A stretch of 64,000 bases of DNA from an uncultured Microbacterium sp. (GCF_947488465.1 NZ_CANKZA010000001.1:372001-436000), one strand, 5' to 3'; shown: positions 24,408 to 33,365, counted from the first letter of the stretch. Program-made: numbers and translations. The notes: generated from the sequence alone by a model not told the origin.

Positions 24408-25524
24408 AGTCGATTCCGCACTGCCGCGGGTCGCCGTCATCGGCGCGGGAAGCTGGGGCACGACGTTCGGCAAGGTCCTCGCCGACGGCGGAGCCCACGT
24501 CGTGATGTGGGCGCGCCGGTCTGAGCTTGCCCAGGAGATCCAGGAGGGCAAGCGCAACAGCGAATACCTCCCGGGGATCAACCTCCCGCGCACGATGTCG
24601 GCGACGACGCACCTGTCCGAAGCGCTCGACGGAGCCAGCCAGATTTACCTGGCGATTTCCAGTCAAGCCCTTCGGCAGAATCTCAAGGCCGTACGGCCCC
24701 TCGTCGCCCAGACGGATGCACCGATCATCTCGCTGATGAAGGGGGTGGAAAAGCGCACCGGTCTGCGCATGAGCCAGGTCATCGAGCAGGAGTTGCACTG
24801 CGACCCCTCGCGCATCGCGGTCGCCTCGGGTCCGAACCTCGCGCTCGAGATTGCGCGTGAGCAGCCGACGGCCGCGGTCATCTCATCGACGAGCCGCGAG
24901 ACCGCAGAAGCTGTCGCGCTTCGCTCCCGAAACGCCTACTTCCGCACGTTCGTCAACACCGACGTCATCGGCACCGAGTTCGGCGGTGTGTTGAAGAACC
25001 TGATCGCCGTTGCGATCGGCATCGTCGACGGAGTCGGCTACGGCGAGAACACGAAGGCATCCATCATCACGCGTGGACTCGTCGAGATGACGGACTTCGC
25101 GGTCGCGCAGGGGGCTCAGCCCGAAACGCTGCAAGGGCTCGCGGGACTCGGCGATCTCATCGCGACCTGCCAGTCCCCGCTCAGCCGCAACAACACCGCC
25201 GGCCGCCTGCTCGGACAGGGTTACAGCTTTCAGGATGTCGTCAAGCAGATGAACCAGACGGCCGAGGGGCTCGCGTCGGTCGCGCCGATCCTGCAGCTCG
25301 CCCGCGAGGCGGGTGTGCAGATGCCCATCGTCGAGCAAGTGAAGATGGTGCTGGACGGCACCATGAATCCGCGTGATATCGCTCCGCACCTGACGACGGA
25401 CGACAAGCCCAAGGGTGAGAGGACCCAGCATGGACAAGACGGCAGTGGCGGTGCTTTTCGGCGGTCGCTCCAGCGAACACTCGATCAGTTCCGCAACGGC
25501 CGGGGGCGTGCTGCGCGCGATTGA
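24397..25524 (+). CDS. gpsA: Glycerol-3-phosphate dehydrogenase [NAD(P)+]
   Basis: Makes sn-glycerol 3-phosphate from dihydroxyacetone phosphate for membrane lipids. The N-terminal Rossmann motif VAVIGAGSWGTTFGKVLA is followed by LMKGVEKRTG and SGPNLALEIAREQPTA. The C-terminal half has the catalytic Lys in GGVLKNLIAVAIGI and the substrate-binding loop SPLSRNNTAGR. The likely start is TTG 24397, inside the plsC end and five bases after a GGGA. The protein is 375 residues, longer than the usual 330-340, because the reading frame runs 95 bp into ddl; the last 32 residues (from about 344) have no family counterpart. This could be a true overlap or the result of a small indel that removed the normal stop. 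Confidence 0.93.
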   Translation: MNRRVDSALPRVAVIGAGSWGTTFGKVLADGGAHVVMWARRSELAQEIQEGKRNSEYLPGINLPRTMSATTHLSEALDGASQIYLAISSQALRQNLKAVRPLVAQTDAPIISLMKGVEKRTGLRMSQVIEQELHCDPSRIAVASGPNLALEIAREQPTAAVISSTSRETAEAVALRSRNAYFRTFVNTDVIGTEFGGVLKNLIAVAIGIVDGVGYGENTKASIITRGLVEMTDFAVAQGAQPETLQGLAGLGDLIATCQSPLSRNNTAGRLLGQGYSFQDVVKQMNQTAEGLASVAPILQLAREAGVQMPIVEQVKMVLDGTMNPRDIAPHLTTDDKPKGERTQHGQDGSGGAFRRSLQRTLDQFRNGRGRAARD

Positions 25525-26512
25525 TCGCGAGCGGTTCGACGTGATCCCCATCGGGATCACGCGTGACGGCGCCTTCATCCTGGAAGACGACGATCCCGAC
25601 AAATTCGCGCTCGCTCCGGGCACCCTGCCCGACGTGCGCGACAACGGCACGCGGATCATCTGGCCGGATTCCGCGAGCTCCCGCGAGCTGAAGGTGGTGG
25701 ATGCCGACGGCACCCGCTCGCTCGGCAACATCGATGTCGTGTTCCCCATTTTGCACGGGCGCTTCGGAGAGGACGGCACGATCCAGGGCTTCCTGGAGCT
25801 GCTGGATCTGCCCTACGTCGGTGCGGGGCTGCTGATGTCGGCGATCGGGATGGACAAGAACACGACGAAGAACATCCTGCGTTCGGCGGGGGTTCCGGTC
25901 GTCCCGTGGGTCACCGTGACCGAGCGGGACCTCGCGCGTGACCGCGAACTGTGGGAGCGACGCATCCACGCGCTCGGACTTCCGGCCTTCGTGAAGCCGG
26001 CTCGAGCGGGATCGAGCGTCGGCGTCTCGAAAGTCTCGGACTGGAGCGAGCTCGACGCCGCACTGGGCACGGCATTCGCCGAAGACCGGACCGTTCTCGT
26101 CGAACAGGCCGTGACCGGACGAGAGGTGGAATGCGGAGTCCTCGCCGGCCGGGACGGCGGTGCGCCCCGAGTCAGCGTCGCGGGCGAAATCGTGATCACG
26201 GGCCGTGACTTCTACGATTTCGAGGCCAAGTACCAGGGCGCCGCCGGGATCGATCTCGTCTGCCCGGCGGAGCTTGCCCCCGGCGAACTCGCCGAGATGC
26301 AGCGGATTGCGGCGCGCGCTTTCGAGGCGGTCGGCGGTGAAGGGCTTGCCCGGGTCGACTTCTTCTTCACCGGGACCGAGTTCTTCGTCAACGAGGTCAA
26401 CACGATGCCCGGGTTCACCCCGATCTCGATGTTCCCGACGTGCTGGATCGCCTCGGGGATGTCGTACGAGAACCTGCTCAGTGAGCTGATCGATCTCGCC
26501 GAGGTGCGCTGA
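25430..26512 (+). CDS. ddl: D-alanine--D-alanine ligase
   Basis: An ATP-grasp ligase (360 residues) forming D-Ala-D-Ala for peptidoglycan. It starts with TAVAVLFGGRSSEHSIS, the family signature (GGxSxEHxVS), then VDVVFPILHGRFGEDGTIQG-type sequence (FPILHGRFGEDGTIQGFLEL), the ATP-grasp Lys in PAFVKPARAGSSVGVSKV, and the C-terminal metal-binding FFVNEVNTMPGFTPISMFP. The loop residue in the YxK/FxF region (FYDFEAKYQG) contains Tyr-x-Phe before EAKY, consistent with D-Ala rather than D-lactate specificity. ATG 25430 has GAGAGG nine bases upstream and lies inside the extended gpsA frame. Confidence 0.96.
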   Translation: MDKTAVAVLFGGRSSEHSISSATAGGVLRAIDRERFDVIPIGITRDGAFILEDDDPDKFALAPGTLPDVRDNGTRIIWPDSASSRELKVVDADGTRSLGNIDVVFPILHGRFGEDGTIQGFLELLDLPYVGAGLLMSAIGMDKNTTKNILRSAGVPVVPWVTVTERDLARDRELWERRIHALGLPAFVKPARAGSSVGVSKVSDWSELDAALGTAFAEDRTVLVEQAVTGREVECGVLAGRDGGAPRVSVAGEIVITGRDFYDFEAKYQGAAGIDLVCPAELAPGELAEMQRIAARAFEAVGGEGLARVDFFFTGTEFFVNEVNTMPGFTPISMFPTCWIASGMSYENLLSELIDLAEVR

Positions 26513-26514
26513 GG

Positions 26515-26985
26515 TCAGCCCGTGGGGCGCTCCGTGCAGACGCTGCCGTCCGCGGGAAGCTGCTGTACCGCTGTGCCGAGAGCGTCGAGCACCGTGCGGG
26601 CGCTCACCACGTCGTAGTCGAGATACACCTCGACGGCCGGGGTGCGCCCGAACGTCGTGAACCGATAGTTCGGCGCCTCGGAGTCGTCGATCAGCCAGTC
26701 CACGCCGCCGGCGCTCTGACACGGCAGGGTGGAAGGGCCCGGGGCGGCGACGCCACAGGTGAACAAGACCGAGGTCGGCGATCCCCACGCGCCGGTGGCC
26801 TGTGCATCGGTCCACCGACGGTCCTGGCCATCGACGCTGTCCGGGAGGCGCACGGTGACCGCCGCGCATCCCGGGTCGTTCGCCTCGGATGCCGGCTCCA
26901 TCGCGACCGTCGTGGAGCAGCCGGTGAGGCTCGCCGCGAGGACGGCGGCGGCCAGGAGGGGCACGGTCGCGCGCAGTCGGAACAC
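26515..26985 (-). CDS. DUF3515 lipoprotein
   Basis: A 156-residue predicted lipoprotein with signal peptide and lipobox LTGC (Cys about 22), followed by the DUF3515 domain with three further cysteines and WGSPTSVLFTCGV plus NYRFTTFGRTPAVEVYLDYD. DUF3515 proteins are restricted to actinobacteria and commonly lie between ddl and thiL, as here; the function is unknown. It is on the opposite strand to both neighbours, ending 2 bp from ddl. Confidence 0.88.
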   Translation of the reverse strand: MFRLRATVPLLAAAVLAASLTGCSTTVAMEPASEANDPGCAAVTVRLPDSVDGQDRRWTDAQATGAWGSPTSVLFTCGVAAPGPSTLPCQSAGGVDWLIDDSEAPNYRFTTFGRTPAVEVYLDYDVVSARTVLDALGTAVQQLPADGSVCTERPTG

Positions 26986-27007
26986 CTGACCAGGTTACCG
27001 TGGAGGC

Positions 27008-27991
27008 ATGGAGACTGAGCGCGAGCCGACCGTGGGTGACCTGTCGGAGCGCGCGCTCCTCGCCCGGATCCTGGGCATCGTCGGCGCGGCCTCGCAGGCA
27101 GAGGTCGGTCCCGGTGACGATGCCGCCGTCCTCGCGGTACCCGGGGGGCGCGTCGTGCTCACGACCGACACGCTGGTACACGGACCCGATTTCCGCTTGG
27201 CCTGGTCGAGTGGTTACGACCTCGGGGTGAAGGCTGCGGCGGTGAACCTCGCCGATATCGCCGCGATGGGCGCGCGCCCGACGGCGTTGCTGGTGGCCCT
27301 GACGCTGCCCGAGACGCTCCCGGCCTCCTTCGTGGACGACCTTGCCCGTGGCCTGCGCGCCGCCTGCGACACCCTCGCGCCGGGCTGCGCGATCGAAGGG
27401 GGAGACCTCACGGCATCCGATACCCTCACCATCGCGGTCACGGCAGTGGGTGTGCTCGACGGCGTCGCGCCGGTGCTGCGGTCGGGGGCCCGGCCGGGCG
27501 ACATCGTCGCGGTCGCGGGGGAGCTCGGCGCCGCCGCGCGAGGGCTGGCGATCCTGTTCGATCGCTTCCGGAAGCCCGACGGCAGCCCGCGACCGGTGGA
27601 TGCCGGCCTCCTGACCGCGGCGGAGCGCTCAGACCTTGCCGCGCAGCTGCGCCCGCATCCCCCGATCGCCCTGGGGCCGATCGCTGCGCGCGCCGGGGCG
27701 AGCGCGCTCATGGACGTCTCGGATGGGCTCCTGCTCGATGCGACACGCCTGGCCGAGTCGTCGGGGGTCACGGTCGCCCTCGACGGGCCGCTGGACGATG
27801 CTGCGCTCCGAGGTGGCGAGGACCACGCGCTCTTGGCCTGCTTCCCGCCGACAGCGGTGATCCCGGAAGAGTTCGTGCGCGTCGGATCCGTCATCGCGGC
27901 GGGCGAGGCCGCCGTGACGGTGGGGGGAGTCGCTTCCTCCGGACGCGGCGGATGGGATCCCTACCGGGACTGGGACGCGCATCGCGGGTGA
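27008..27991 (+). CDS. thiL: Thiamine-monophosphate kinase
   Basis: A PurM-like ATP-dependent kinase (327 residues) converting thiamine phosphate to thiamine pyrophosphate. It has VGPGDDAAVLAV (metal- and substrate-binding Asp pair), LTTDTLVHGPDFR, LGVKAAAVNLADIAAMGARP and IEGGDLTASDTLTI, then LMDVSDGLLLDATRLAESSG in the C-terminal half, all ThiL signatures. A TACCGT element ends six bases before the ATG and could give a leaderless message, though it also has GGAGG between. No other thiamine genes are present. Confidence 0.93.
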   Translation: METEREPTVGDLSERALLARILGIVGAASQAEVGPGDDAAVLAVPGGRVVLTTDTLVHGPDFRLAWSSGYDLGVKAAAVNLADIAAMGARPTALLVALTLPETLPASFVDDLARGLRAACDTLAPGCAIEGGDLTASDTLTIAVTAVGVLDGVAPVLRSGARPGDIVAVAGELGAAARGLAILFDRFRKPDGSPRPVDAGLLTAAERSDLAAQLRPHPPIALGPIAARAGASALMDVSDGLLLDATRLAESSGVTVALDGPLDDAALRGGEDHALLACFPPTAVIPEEFVRVGSVIAAGEAAVTVGGVASSGRGGWDPYRDWDAHRG

Positions 27992-27992
27992 G

Positions 27993-28550
27993 TCACCCAG
28001 CGAATGCCCACCACAGGGTCGTATCGCCGTAGGTCTTGGATCGCTCGATCGTCACGCCCGCGGGCAGGATCGGCTCTGGCGAGCGGGAGGACCGCTCGAC
28101 GATCACGGCAGCGCCGGGGCTCAGACGCGGCGGAAGGAGCGCCAGCGTCGCGGCGATGTCGGCGTCGGAGATGTCATACGGCGGATCGATGAAGACCAGA
28201 TCGAACGTCACGGAGGTCGTTCGCAGGAACGCGTCCGCGCTCGCGCGGTGCACGCGAATGCGGGCATCGGGCACGGCGCGCGCCACCGTGCGGGCGTTCC
28301 GCTCGGCAACCCCCGCCGCTCGCGGAGACTTCTCCACGAGCTCCGCCTGTCCGGCGCCGCGACTGATCGCCTCGAGCGCGAGCGCGCCGGATCCCGCGTA
28401 CAGATCGAGTACGACAGCCTCGTGGAGGAGGTCCGCGGATTCCAGTGCTCCGAACAACGACTCGCGCACACGGTCGCTCGTGGGTCTCGTCCCGGCATCC
28501 GGCACGACCAGCGTCAACGACCTGGCGAGGCCGGCAATGATTCTGGTCAC
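27993..28550 (-). CDS. rsmD: 16S rRNA (guanine(966)-N(2))-methyltransferase
   Basis: An S-adenosylmethionine-dependent methyltransferase (185 residues) that methylates G966 of 16S rRNA. Visible are MTRIIAGLARSLTLVVP, the conserved RPTSDRVRESLFGALE, the SAM-binding motif VVLDLYAGSGALALEA, and the catalytic DPPY motif LVFIDPPYDI. Its ATG overlaps the stop of the acyltransferase gene as ATGA. In actinobacteria it often neighbours recG and coaD, as here (three genes away). Confidence 0.94.
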   Translation of the reverse strand: MTRIIAGLARSLTLVVPDAGTRPTSDRVRESLFGALESADLLHEAVVLDLYAGSGALALEAISRGAGQAELVEKSPRAAGVAERNARTVARAVPDARIRVHRASADAFLRTTSVTFDLVFIDPPYDISDADIAATLALLPPRLSPGAAVIVERSSRSPEPILPAGVTIERSKTYGDTTLWWAFAG

Positions 28551-29125
28551 GACGCTGACGTGCTCTCGTCTCGGAGTCGAGGCTCGGTGCGCAGATGTGG
28601 GCGCAGTCCCGCCTTGTCGGCGTAGAACGCACGGATGCGATCCATGTCGCCAGCCACGTCGCCGGTCAGATCGATCGTCGGGCCGAGTCCGGTGGTCATG
28701 GTCGTCCGATCGACATAGCCGAGCGTGACCGGCATCCCGGTCTCACGCGCGATGCGGTAGAACCCGCTCTTCCAGTGCGTGTTGCCGCCGCGCGTGCCGT
28801 CCGGAGTCACGACGAGCCCGAAGACCTCGCCCGCGTGAACCTGAGCGACGACGTCGGCGACGACTCGGCCGGCGTCGGATCGATCCACGGCGATGCCGCC
28901 GAGTCCCCGCATGATCGGCCCGCGCCATCCCGCGAAAAGGCTCTCTTTTCCCAGCCACCGGATCGGAATCCCCAGGCGCCAGGAGATGGCGAGCATCAGC
29001 ACGAAGTCCCAGTTCGACGTGTGGGGTGCGCCGATGAGGATCGTGGGCCGCGTCGGGGCGGGTTGGGTGCGCAGGCGCCAGCGGCTGAGTGCCCAATATG
29101 CGCGGGCGAGTGTTCGGCGGATCAC
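28547..29125 (-). CDS. PlsC-like acyltransferase family protein
   Basis: A 192-residue single-domain acyltransferase with an HTSNWD motif (IGAPHTSNWDFVLML) in place of the usual HxxxxD, WLGKESLFAGWRGPIMRGLG for motif II, and VTPDGTRGG for motif III (E replaced by D). This HTSNWD branch is seen in small bacterial acyltransferases whose substrates are poorly known, distinct from the true lysophosphatidate acyltransferase at 23643. It heads an overlapping pair with rsmD and is divergent from recG by 30 bp. Confidence 0.82.
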   Translation of the reverse strand: MIRRTLARAYWALSRWRLRTQPAPTRPTILIGAPHTSNWDFVLMLAISWRLGIPIRWLGKESLFAGWRGPIMRGLGGIAVDRSDAGRVVADVVAQVHAGEVFGLVVTPDGTRGGNTHWKSGFYRIARETGMPVTLGYVDRTTMTTGLGPTIDLTGDVAGDMDRIRAFYADKAGLRPHLRTEPRLRDESTSAS

Positions 29126-29143
29126 CCTGTCACCCTACGTCCC

Positions 29144-29156
29144 TAGACTCATTCCA
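29144..29156 (+). promoter_or_regulatory. -10 element of recG, leaderless spacing
   Basis: TAGACT (29144-29149) ends six bases before ATG 29156, so transcription should begin on the A of the start codon. No Shine-Dalgarno is seen. Confidence 0.55.
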
Positions 29157-31321
29157 TGCCCGCGGTGACCCTGGAGACACGCCTGGAGGGTGTCGTGGGT
29201 GGGAAAACCGCGACCGCGCTGTCGCGGGCCTTCGGGATGGCCACCGTCGGTGATCTGATCGACCACTACCCGCGTCGGTACGCGCGACGCGGTGAACTGA
29301 CTCCGATCGCCTCGTTGCCGCTGGGGGAGCAGGTCACGATCGTCGCCGAGGTGCGCAGCGTCTCGACCCGGCAGATGCGTCAGCGCAAGGGGATGCTGCT
29401 GGAAGTCGTCATCAGCGACGGTGCGGGGGTGCTCAGTCTCACGTTCTTCAACCAGCCGTGGCGCCAGAACGACCTGGTCGTGGGGCGGCAGGGCATCTTC
29501 TCGGGCAAGGTCGGCGCTTTCAAAGGCCAGCTGCAATTCGCGCACCCGGACTACCAGCTCTTCGACGACGTGGATGCTGCTCGACTCACCGCGGTTGCGC
29601 ACCAGAACGAGCCGATTCCGATCTATCCGGCCACCAGCACCGTGACGAGTTGGCAGATCGCGCAGACGATGAAGGTCGTCCTGGATGTGCTCGAGGAGGT
29701 GCCCGACCCGCTACCGGATGAGTTCCGACGCGCTCAGGGGCTGCTTGATGCGCGCACCGCGATCGAACGCATCCACCGTCCGGACTTTCCGGACCAGATC
29801 GAACCGGCGCGCGCGACCCTGCGCATGCACGAAGCGTTCGTGCTGCAGGCGGCTCTTCTGCAGCAGCGGCAGTTCGTGCGGGCGATGGCGGCGACGGCCC
29901 GCCCCGCGGGCGATGTTCTGGCACGGTTCGACGCCGGCCTCCCGTTCGAGCTGACCCCGGATCAGGCTGCGGTGGGCGGGCGGATCGCGGCAGACCTCGA
30001 GGGTGAATGGCCGATGAACCGGCTCGTGCAGGGCGAGGTCGGATCGGGCAAGACCCTGGTCGCGCTTCGTGCGATGCTGCAGGTCGCGCAATCCGGCGGG
30101 CAGAGCGCCCTCATCGCGCCGACCGAAGTGCTCGCGGGACAGCACCTCCGCTCGATCGCGAGAATGCTGGGTCCCCAGCTCGCTCCCGAGCTCATGCCGA
30201 CTCTTCTCACCGGGCAACAGTCCGCGGCGGAGCGACGGAAGGCGGCGCTACGCGTGGCGGCAGGGCAGGCGCGGATCGTCGTGGGCACTCATGCGCTTCT
30301 GAGCGAATCGACGACCTTCGCCGACCTGGGCCTCGTGGTCGTCGACGAGCAGCACCGTTTCGGCGTCGAGCAGCGCGAGAGCTTGCGTGCCAAAGGCACG
30401 GCGCCTCACGTCCTCGTGTTGACGGCGACCCCGATTCCGCGCACGGTGGCCATGACCGTCTTCGGTGATCTCGATGTGTCGACGATCCGCACGCTCCCCG
30501 GCGGCCGCGCCGGCATCGCGAGCCATGTCGCCCCCCTTGCCGAGAGGCCCGCGTGGTTCGGCCGGGTGTGGGAGCGGGTGGCCGAAGAAGTCGCCGCCGG
30601 TCACCAGGCCTTCGTCGTGTGCGCGGCGATCGACGCGGAGGCCACAGCGAAAGCGGGTGTCGAGCCGGGGCCCGAAGCGCCGGCCCTCGAGGGGGAGGGG
30701 GAGCGCACCCGGTGGGGTGTCGTGCAGGTCCACGCACTGTTGGCACGCCACCCTGCGTACACCGGGATCCGTGTCGAGATTCTCCACGGCAAGATGCCCG
30801 GCGAACAGAAGGACGCCACGATGCAGGCGTTCGCTCGAGGAGAGATCGACGTCCTCGTCGCGACGACCGTGGTCGAGGTGGGTGTCGACGTCGCGAACGC
30901 ATCGGCGATGGTGATTCTCGAGGCTGATCGGTTCGGTGTCTCGCAGCTTCACCAGCTGCGGGGTCGGGTCGGTCGAGGGTCCGTTCCCGGCGTCTGCCTG
31001 CTCGTGACCGAAGCACAGGGCGGCACGCCCGCTCGCTCGCGTGTCGAGGCGGTCGCCGCAACGACCGACGGATTCGCGCTGGCTGAAGTCGACCTCGAAC
31101 TTCGTGGCGAGGGTGACGTCCTGGGTGATGCGCAGTCCGGTGTGCGCTCGTCCTTGCGGCTGCTCCGTGTCGTCACGGATGCCGATCTCATCTCTCTCGC
31201 GCGAGCGGCTGCCGAAGGCGTGCTCGAGAGTGACCCTGCGCTCCTGCGCCATCCCGGATTGGCGGCATCCATCACCCGTCGCGTGGGGCAGCAGGAGCGC
31301 GCAGCGCTCGCCAAAAACTAG
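29156..31321 (+). CDS. recG: ATP-dependent DNA helicase RecG
   Basis: A 721-residue superfamily 2 helicase that remodels stalled forks and branched DNA. The N-terminal wedge (OB) domain spans about 50-150 (AEVRSVSTRQMRQRKGMLLE), then the helicase core: Walker A GEVGSGKTLVALRAML (about 291-306), Walker B/DEQH VVVDEQHRFGVEQR, motif III LTATPIPRTVAMTVFGD, and motifs V-VI VATTVVEVGVDVANASAMVI with QLRGRVGRGSVPG. A loop about 495-520 (ATAKAGVEPGPEAPALEGEG) is a lineage-specific insertion. Length slightly exceeds the E. coli enzyme. Its stop codon overlaps the -10 element of coaD. Confidence 0.97.
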   Translation: MPAVTLETRLEGVVGGKTATALSRAFGMATVGDLIDHYPRRYARRGELTPIASLPLGEQVTIVAEVRSVSTRQMRQRKGMLLEVVISDGAGVLSLTFFNQPWRQNDLVVGRQGIFSGKVGAFKGQLQFAHPDYQLFDDVDAARLTAVAHQNEPIPIYPATSTVTSWQIAQTMKVVLDVLEEVPDPLPDEFRRAQGLLDARTAIERIHRPDFPDQIEPARATLRMHEAFVLQAALLQQRQFVRAMAATARPAGDVLARFDAGLPFELTPDQAAVGGRIAADLEGEWPMNRLVQGEVGSGKTLVALRAMLQVAQSGGQSALIAPTEVLAGQHLRSIARMLGPQLAPELMPTLLTGQQSAAERRKAALRVAAGQARIVVGTHALLSESTTFADLGLVVVDEQHRFGVEQRESLRAKGTAPHVLVLTATPIPRTVAMTVFGDLDVSTIRTLPGGRAGIASHVAPLAERPAWFGRVWERVAEEVAAGHQAFVVCAAIDAEATAKAGVEPGPEAPALEGEGERTRWGVVQVHALLARHPAYTGIRVEILHGKMPGEQKDATMQAFARGEIDVLVATTVVEVGVDVANASAMVILEADRFGVSQLHQLRGRVGRGSVPGVCLLVTEAQGGTPARSRVEAVAATTDGFALAEVDLELRGEGDVLGDAQSGVRSSLRLLRVVTDADLISLARAAAEGVLESDPALLRHPGLAASITRRVGQQERAALAKN

Positions 31322-31331
31322 GATGGACGCA
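31319..31331 (+). promoter_or_regulatory. -10 element of coaD, leaderless spacing
   Basis: TAGGAT (31319-31324), whose TAG is the recG stop codon, ends six bases before ATG 31331. Confidence 0.5.
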
Positions 31332-31825
31332 TGAGCAACCGCATCGCCGTGGTTCCCGGTTCGTTCGACCCGCCGACCCTCGGACACCTCGATGTGATCC
31401 GGCGCGCGGCGGCGCTGTACGACGAGCTGCACGTTCTCGTCGTCCACAATCCTGGTAAAGAGGCGATGCTGCCGATCGCTCAGCGGCTGGCCCTGCTGGA
31501 ACAGTCGATCGCGGACGAGAACGTTGAGGGCAACGTGATCGTCGCCTCGTGGAGTATGGGCCTCCTCGTCGACTACGCCGAGGACGTCGGAGCCGGCGTC
31601 CTCGTCAAAGGCATCCGCTCGCAGGTGGATGTCGCCTACGAGACGCCGATGGCGATCGTGAACCGGCACCTGGCGCACATCGAAACGGTATTCCTGCTGC
31701 CCGATCCGTCGCACGCGCTCGTCTCGAGTTCGTTGGTGCGACAGGTCGCCGGGCTCGGCGGCGACGTGTCGCCGTTCGTCCCAGGCCCGGTGGCCCGATT
31801 CCTCTCGACCGGCGCTGAGCGCTGA
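31331..31825 (+). CDS. coaD: Phosphopantetheine adenylyltransferase
   Basis: The penultimate enzyme of coenzyme A synthesis (164 residues, usual length), a small nucleotidyltransferase. [19 protein letters not shown] carries the T-x-G-H motif, [20 protein letters not shown] is the substrate loop, and [20 protein letters not shown] is the C-terminal ATP-contacting ISSS-R type motif. It follows recG with 9 bp between them and has a candidate leaderless promoter of its own. Confidence 0.96.
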   Translation: MSNRIAVVPGSFDPPTLGHLDVIRRAAALYDELHVLVVHNPGKEAMLPIAQRLALLEQSIADENVEGNVIVASWSMGLLVDYAEDVGAGVLVKGIRSQVDVAYETPMAIVNRHLAHIETVFLLPDPSHALVSSSLVRQVAGLGGDVSPFVPGPVARFLSTGAER

Positions 31826-31874
31826 GACCTCTCGCGCGCCGAGCCTTCGCCCAGCCGGTGGCCGATAGCATGGC

Positions 31875-32444
31875 GTGGTGGTCAAAAGAAGGCATGTGAG
31901 CGGTCCGTTCAGCTATCCGGTGCGCGACATCGTGGGACACCCGGGCGAAATGCGGGAGTTCGAGAGCACGGTCGATGCGCCCGAGAAATGGGGCGAAGGA
32001 CTCGTCGCCGTCCAGGAGGGTGAACCGCTTGACCTTTCGGTGCGCCTGGAGGCCGTGCACGAGGGGATCCTCGTCACCGCCGACATCGTCACGGAGTACT
32101 CCGGTGTCTGCGGCCGGTGCCTCATCGACATCGTCCAGTCGCTGGAAGTCGAGTTTCAGGAACTCTTCGGGTATCCTGGGGAGGAAGGGACTGACTTCGA
32201 CGTTCAAGACGACCACGTGGATCTTGAAAGTCTGGTCAGGGATTCGATCGTCCTGTCGCTTCCGTTCCAGCCGGTGTGTCAGCCGGATTGTCCGGGCCTT
32301 GATCCGGCCACGGGTGACAAGCTGACCGAAACAGCCGAGCCGGAGATTCCGATCGACGAGCGCTGGGCCGCGCTAAAGGCCCTCACCCCAGACCCAGAGG
32401 ACGAGGCCCCGCGCCGCGCCGCCTCCAACACAGAGAAGAGCTAG
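31875..32444 (+). CDS. YceD family (DUF177) protein
   Basis: A 189-residue DUF177 protein, linked in plants and bacteria to 23S rRNA maturation and usually cotranscribed with rpmF, as here (2 bp gap). It has DLSVRLEAVHEGILVTADIV, then GVCGRCLIDIVQSLEVEFQE, and the second cysteine pair PVCQPDCPGLDPATGD, giving four Cys in the family pattern. Starts are ambiguous: GTG 31875, GTG 31878 or GTG 31896. A TAGCAT box ending at 31871 lies exactly six bases before GTG 31878, favouring a leaderless start there; AGAAGG lies just ahead of 31896. Confidence 0.88.
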   Translation: MVVKRRHVSGPFSYPVRDIVGHPGEMREFESTVDAPEKWGEGLVAVQEGEPLDLSVRLEAVHEGILVTADIVTEYSGVCGRCLIDIVQSLEVEFQELFGYPGEEGTDFDVQDDHVDLESLVRDSIVLSLPFQPVCQPDCPGLDPATGDKLTETAEPEIPIDERWAALKALTPDPEDEAPRRAASNTEKS

Positions 32445-32446
32445 CC

Positions 32447-32656
32447 ATGGCAGGTAACCCCCCGAAGCGGAAGGTCTCCCGCTCCAACACTCGTTCGCGT
32501 CGCGCGCAGTGGAAGGCCGAGCCGATCGCGCTCGTCAAGACCGTTGAGAACGGCAAGGTCGTCTACAGCCGTCCCCACCAGGCGAAGGTCGTCACCGACT
32601 CGCAGGGAACCGAACTGTTCCTGGAGTACAAGGGCCGCAAGGTCGCCGACGTTTGA
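32447..32656 (+). CDS. rpmF: 50S ribosomal protein L32
   Basis: A 69-residue basic protein with the L32 start MAGNPPKRKVSRSNTRSRRA. The zinc-binding cysteines found in some L32 proteins are absent, so this is the Zn-independent form. It directly follows yceD and precedes rnc, the standard arrangement. Confidence 0.95.
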   Translation: MAGNPPKRKVSRSNTRSRRAQWKAEPIALVKTVENGKVVYSRPHQAKVVTDSQGTELFLEYKGRKVADV

Positions 32657-32672
32657 TCATCGCGGCACAGCC

Positions 32673-33365
32673 GTGACGAACATTTCTGCTGAGCACTCGA
32701 TGCTCACCGACAAGCTCGGGGTCGATATCGACCCCGAGCTTCTGTCGCTTGCGCTGACCCATCGCTCGTACGCGTACGAGCACGGGGGCCTCGCCCACAA
32801 CGAACGGCTCGAGTTTCTCGGTGACTCGATTTTGGGGCAGGCCGTCACCGTGCACCTCTTCACCACTCATCCGGGGCTCGACGAAGGCTCTCTCGCAAAG
32901 CGGCGGGCGAGTGTGGTGTCCACTGTCGCTCTCGCCGAGGTGGCGCGCTCGATCGGCCTCGGTGCGCACGTGCGCCTCGGACGTGGCGAGGACCAGACCG
33001 GCGGTCGCGACAAGGACTCGATCCTCGCTGACACGATGGAAGCTGTCATCGGCGCAGCGTTCCTCTCCGCGGGAGCGGAAGAATCCGGCGCGCTGGTCCT
33101 GCGTCTCGTCGCGCCGCTCATGGCCGACCCGGAACGGTACGGGGCGGCGATGGATCCGAAGACCAGCCTGCAGGAACGCGCGGCTCAACTCGGCATGTCC
33201 CCGCCGGTCTACACGGTGACCGCCGAAGGCCCCGACCACAATCGCATGTTCACGGCGACCGTCGCGGTCAGCGAGGTGGAGCGCTCGGGCGTGGGCTCCA
33301 GCAAGAAGCAGGCGGAGATGGCGGCGGCTCTCGCCGTCTGGCACGCGCTGTCCGACCGTGCCTGA
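32673..33365 (+). CDS. rnc: Ribonuclease III
   Basis: A double-strand-specific RNase (230 residues) for rRNA and mRNA processing. The catalytic signature NERLEFLGDSILGQAV is present, with the second metal site DTMEAVIGAAF. The C-terminal dsRNA-binding domain spans about 155-230 (DPKTSLQERAAQLG to GVGSSKKQAEMAAALAVWHAL). GTG 32673 is used; ATG 32700 (MLTDKL) is nine codons downstream and possible. Neither has a strong ribosome site. It overlaps mutM by 8 bp. Confidence 0.95.
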   Translation: MTNISAEHSMLTDKLGVDIDPELLSLALTHRSYAYEHGGLAHNERLEFLGDSILGQAVTVHLFTTHPGLDEGSLAKRRASVVSTVALAEVARSIGLGAHVRLGRGEDQTGGRDKDSILADTMEAVIGAAFLSAGAEESGALVLRLVAPLMADPERYGAAMDPKTSLQERAAQLGMSPPVYTVTAEGPDHNRMFTATVAVSEVERSGVGSSKKQAEMAAALAVWHALSDRA

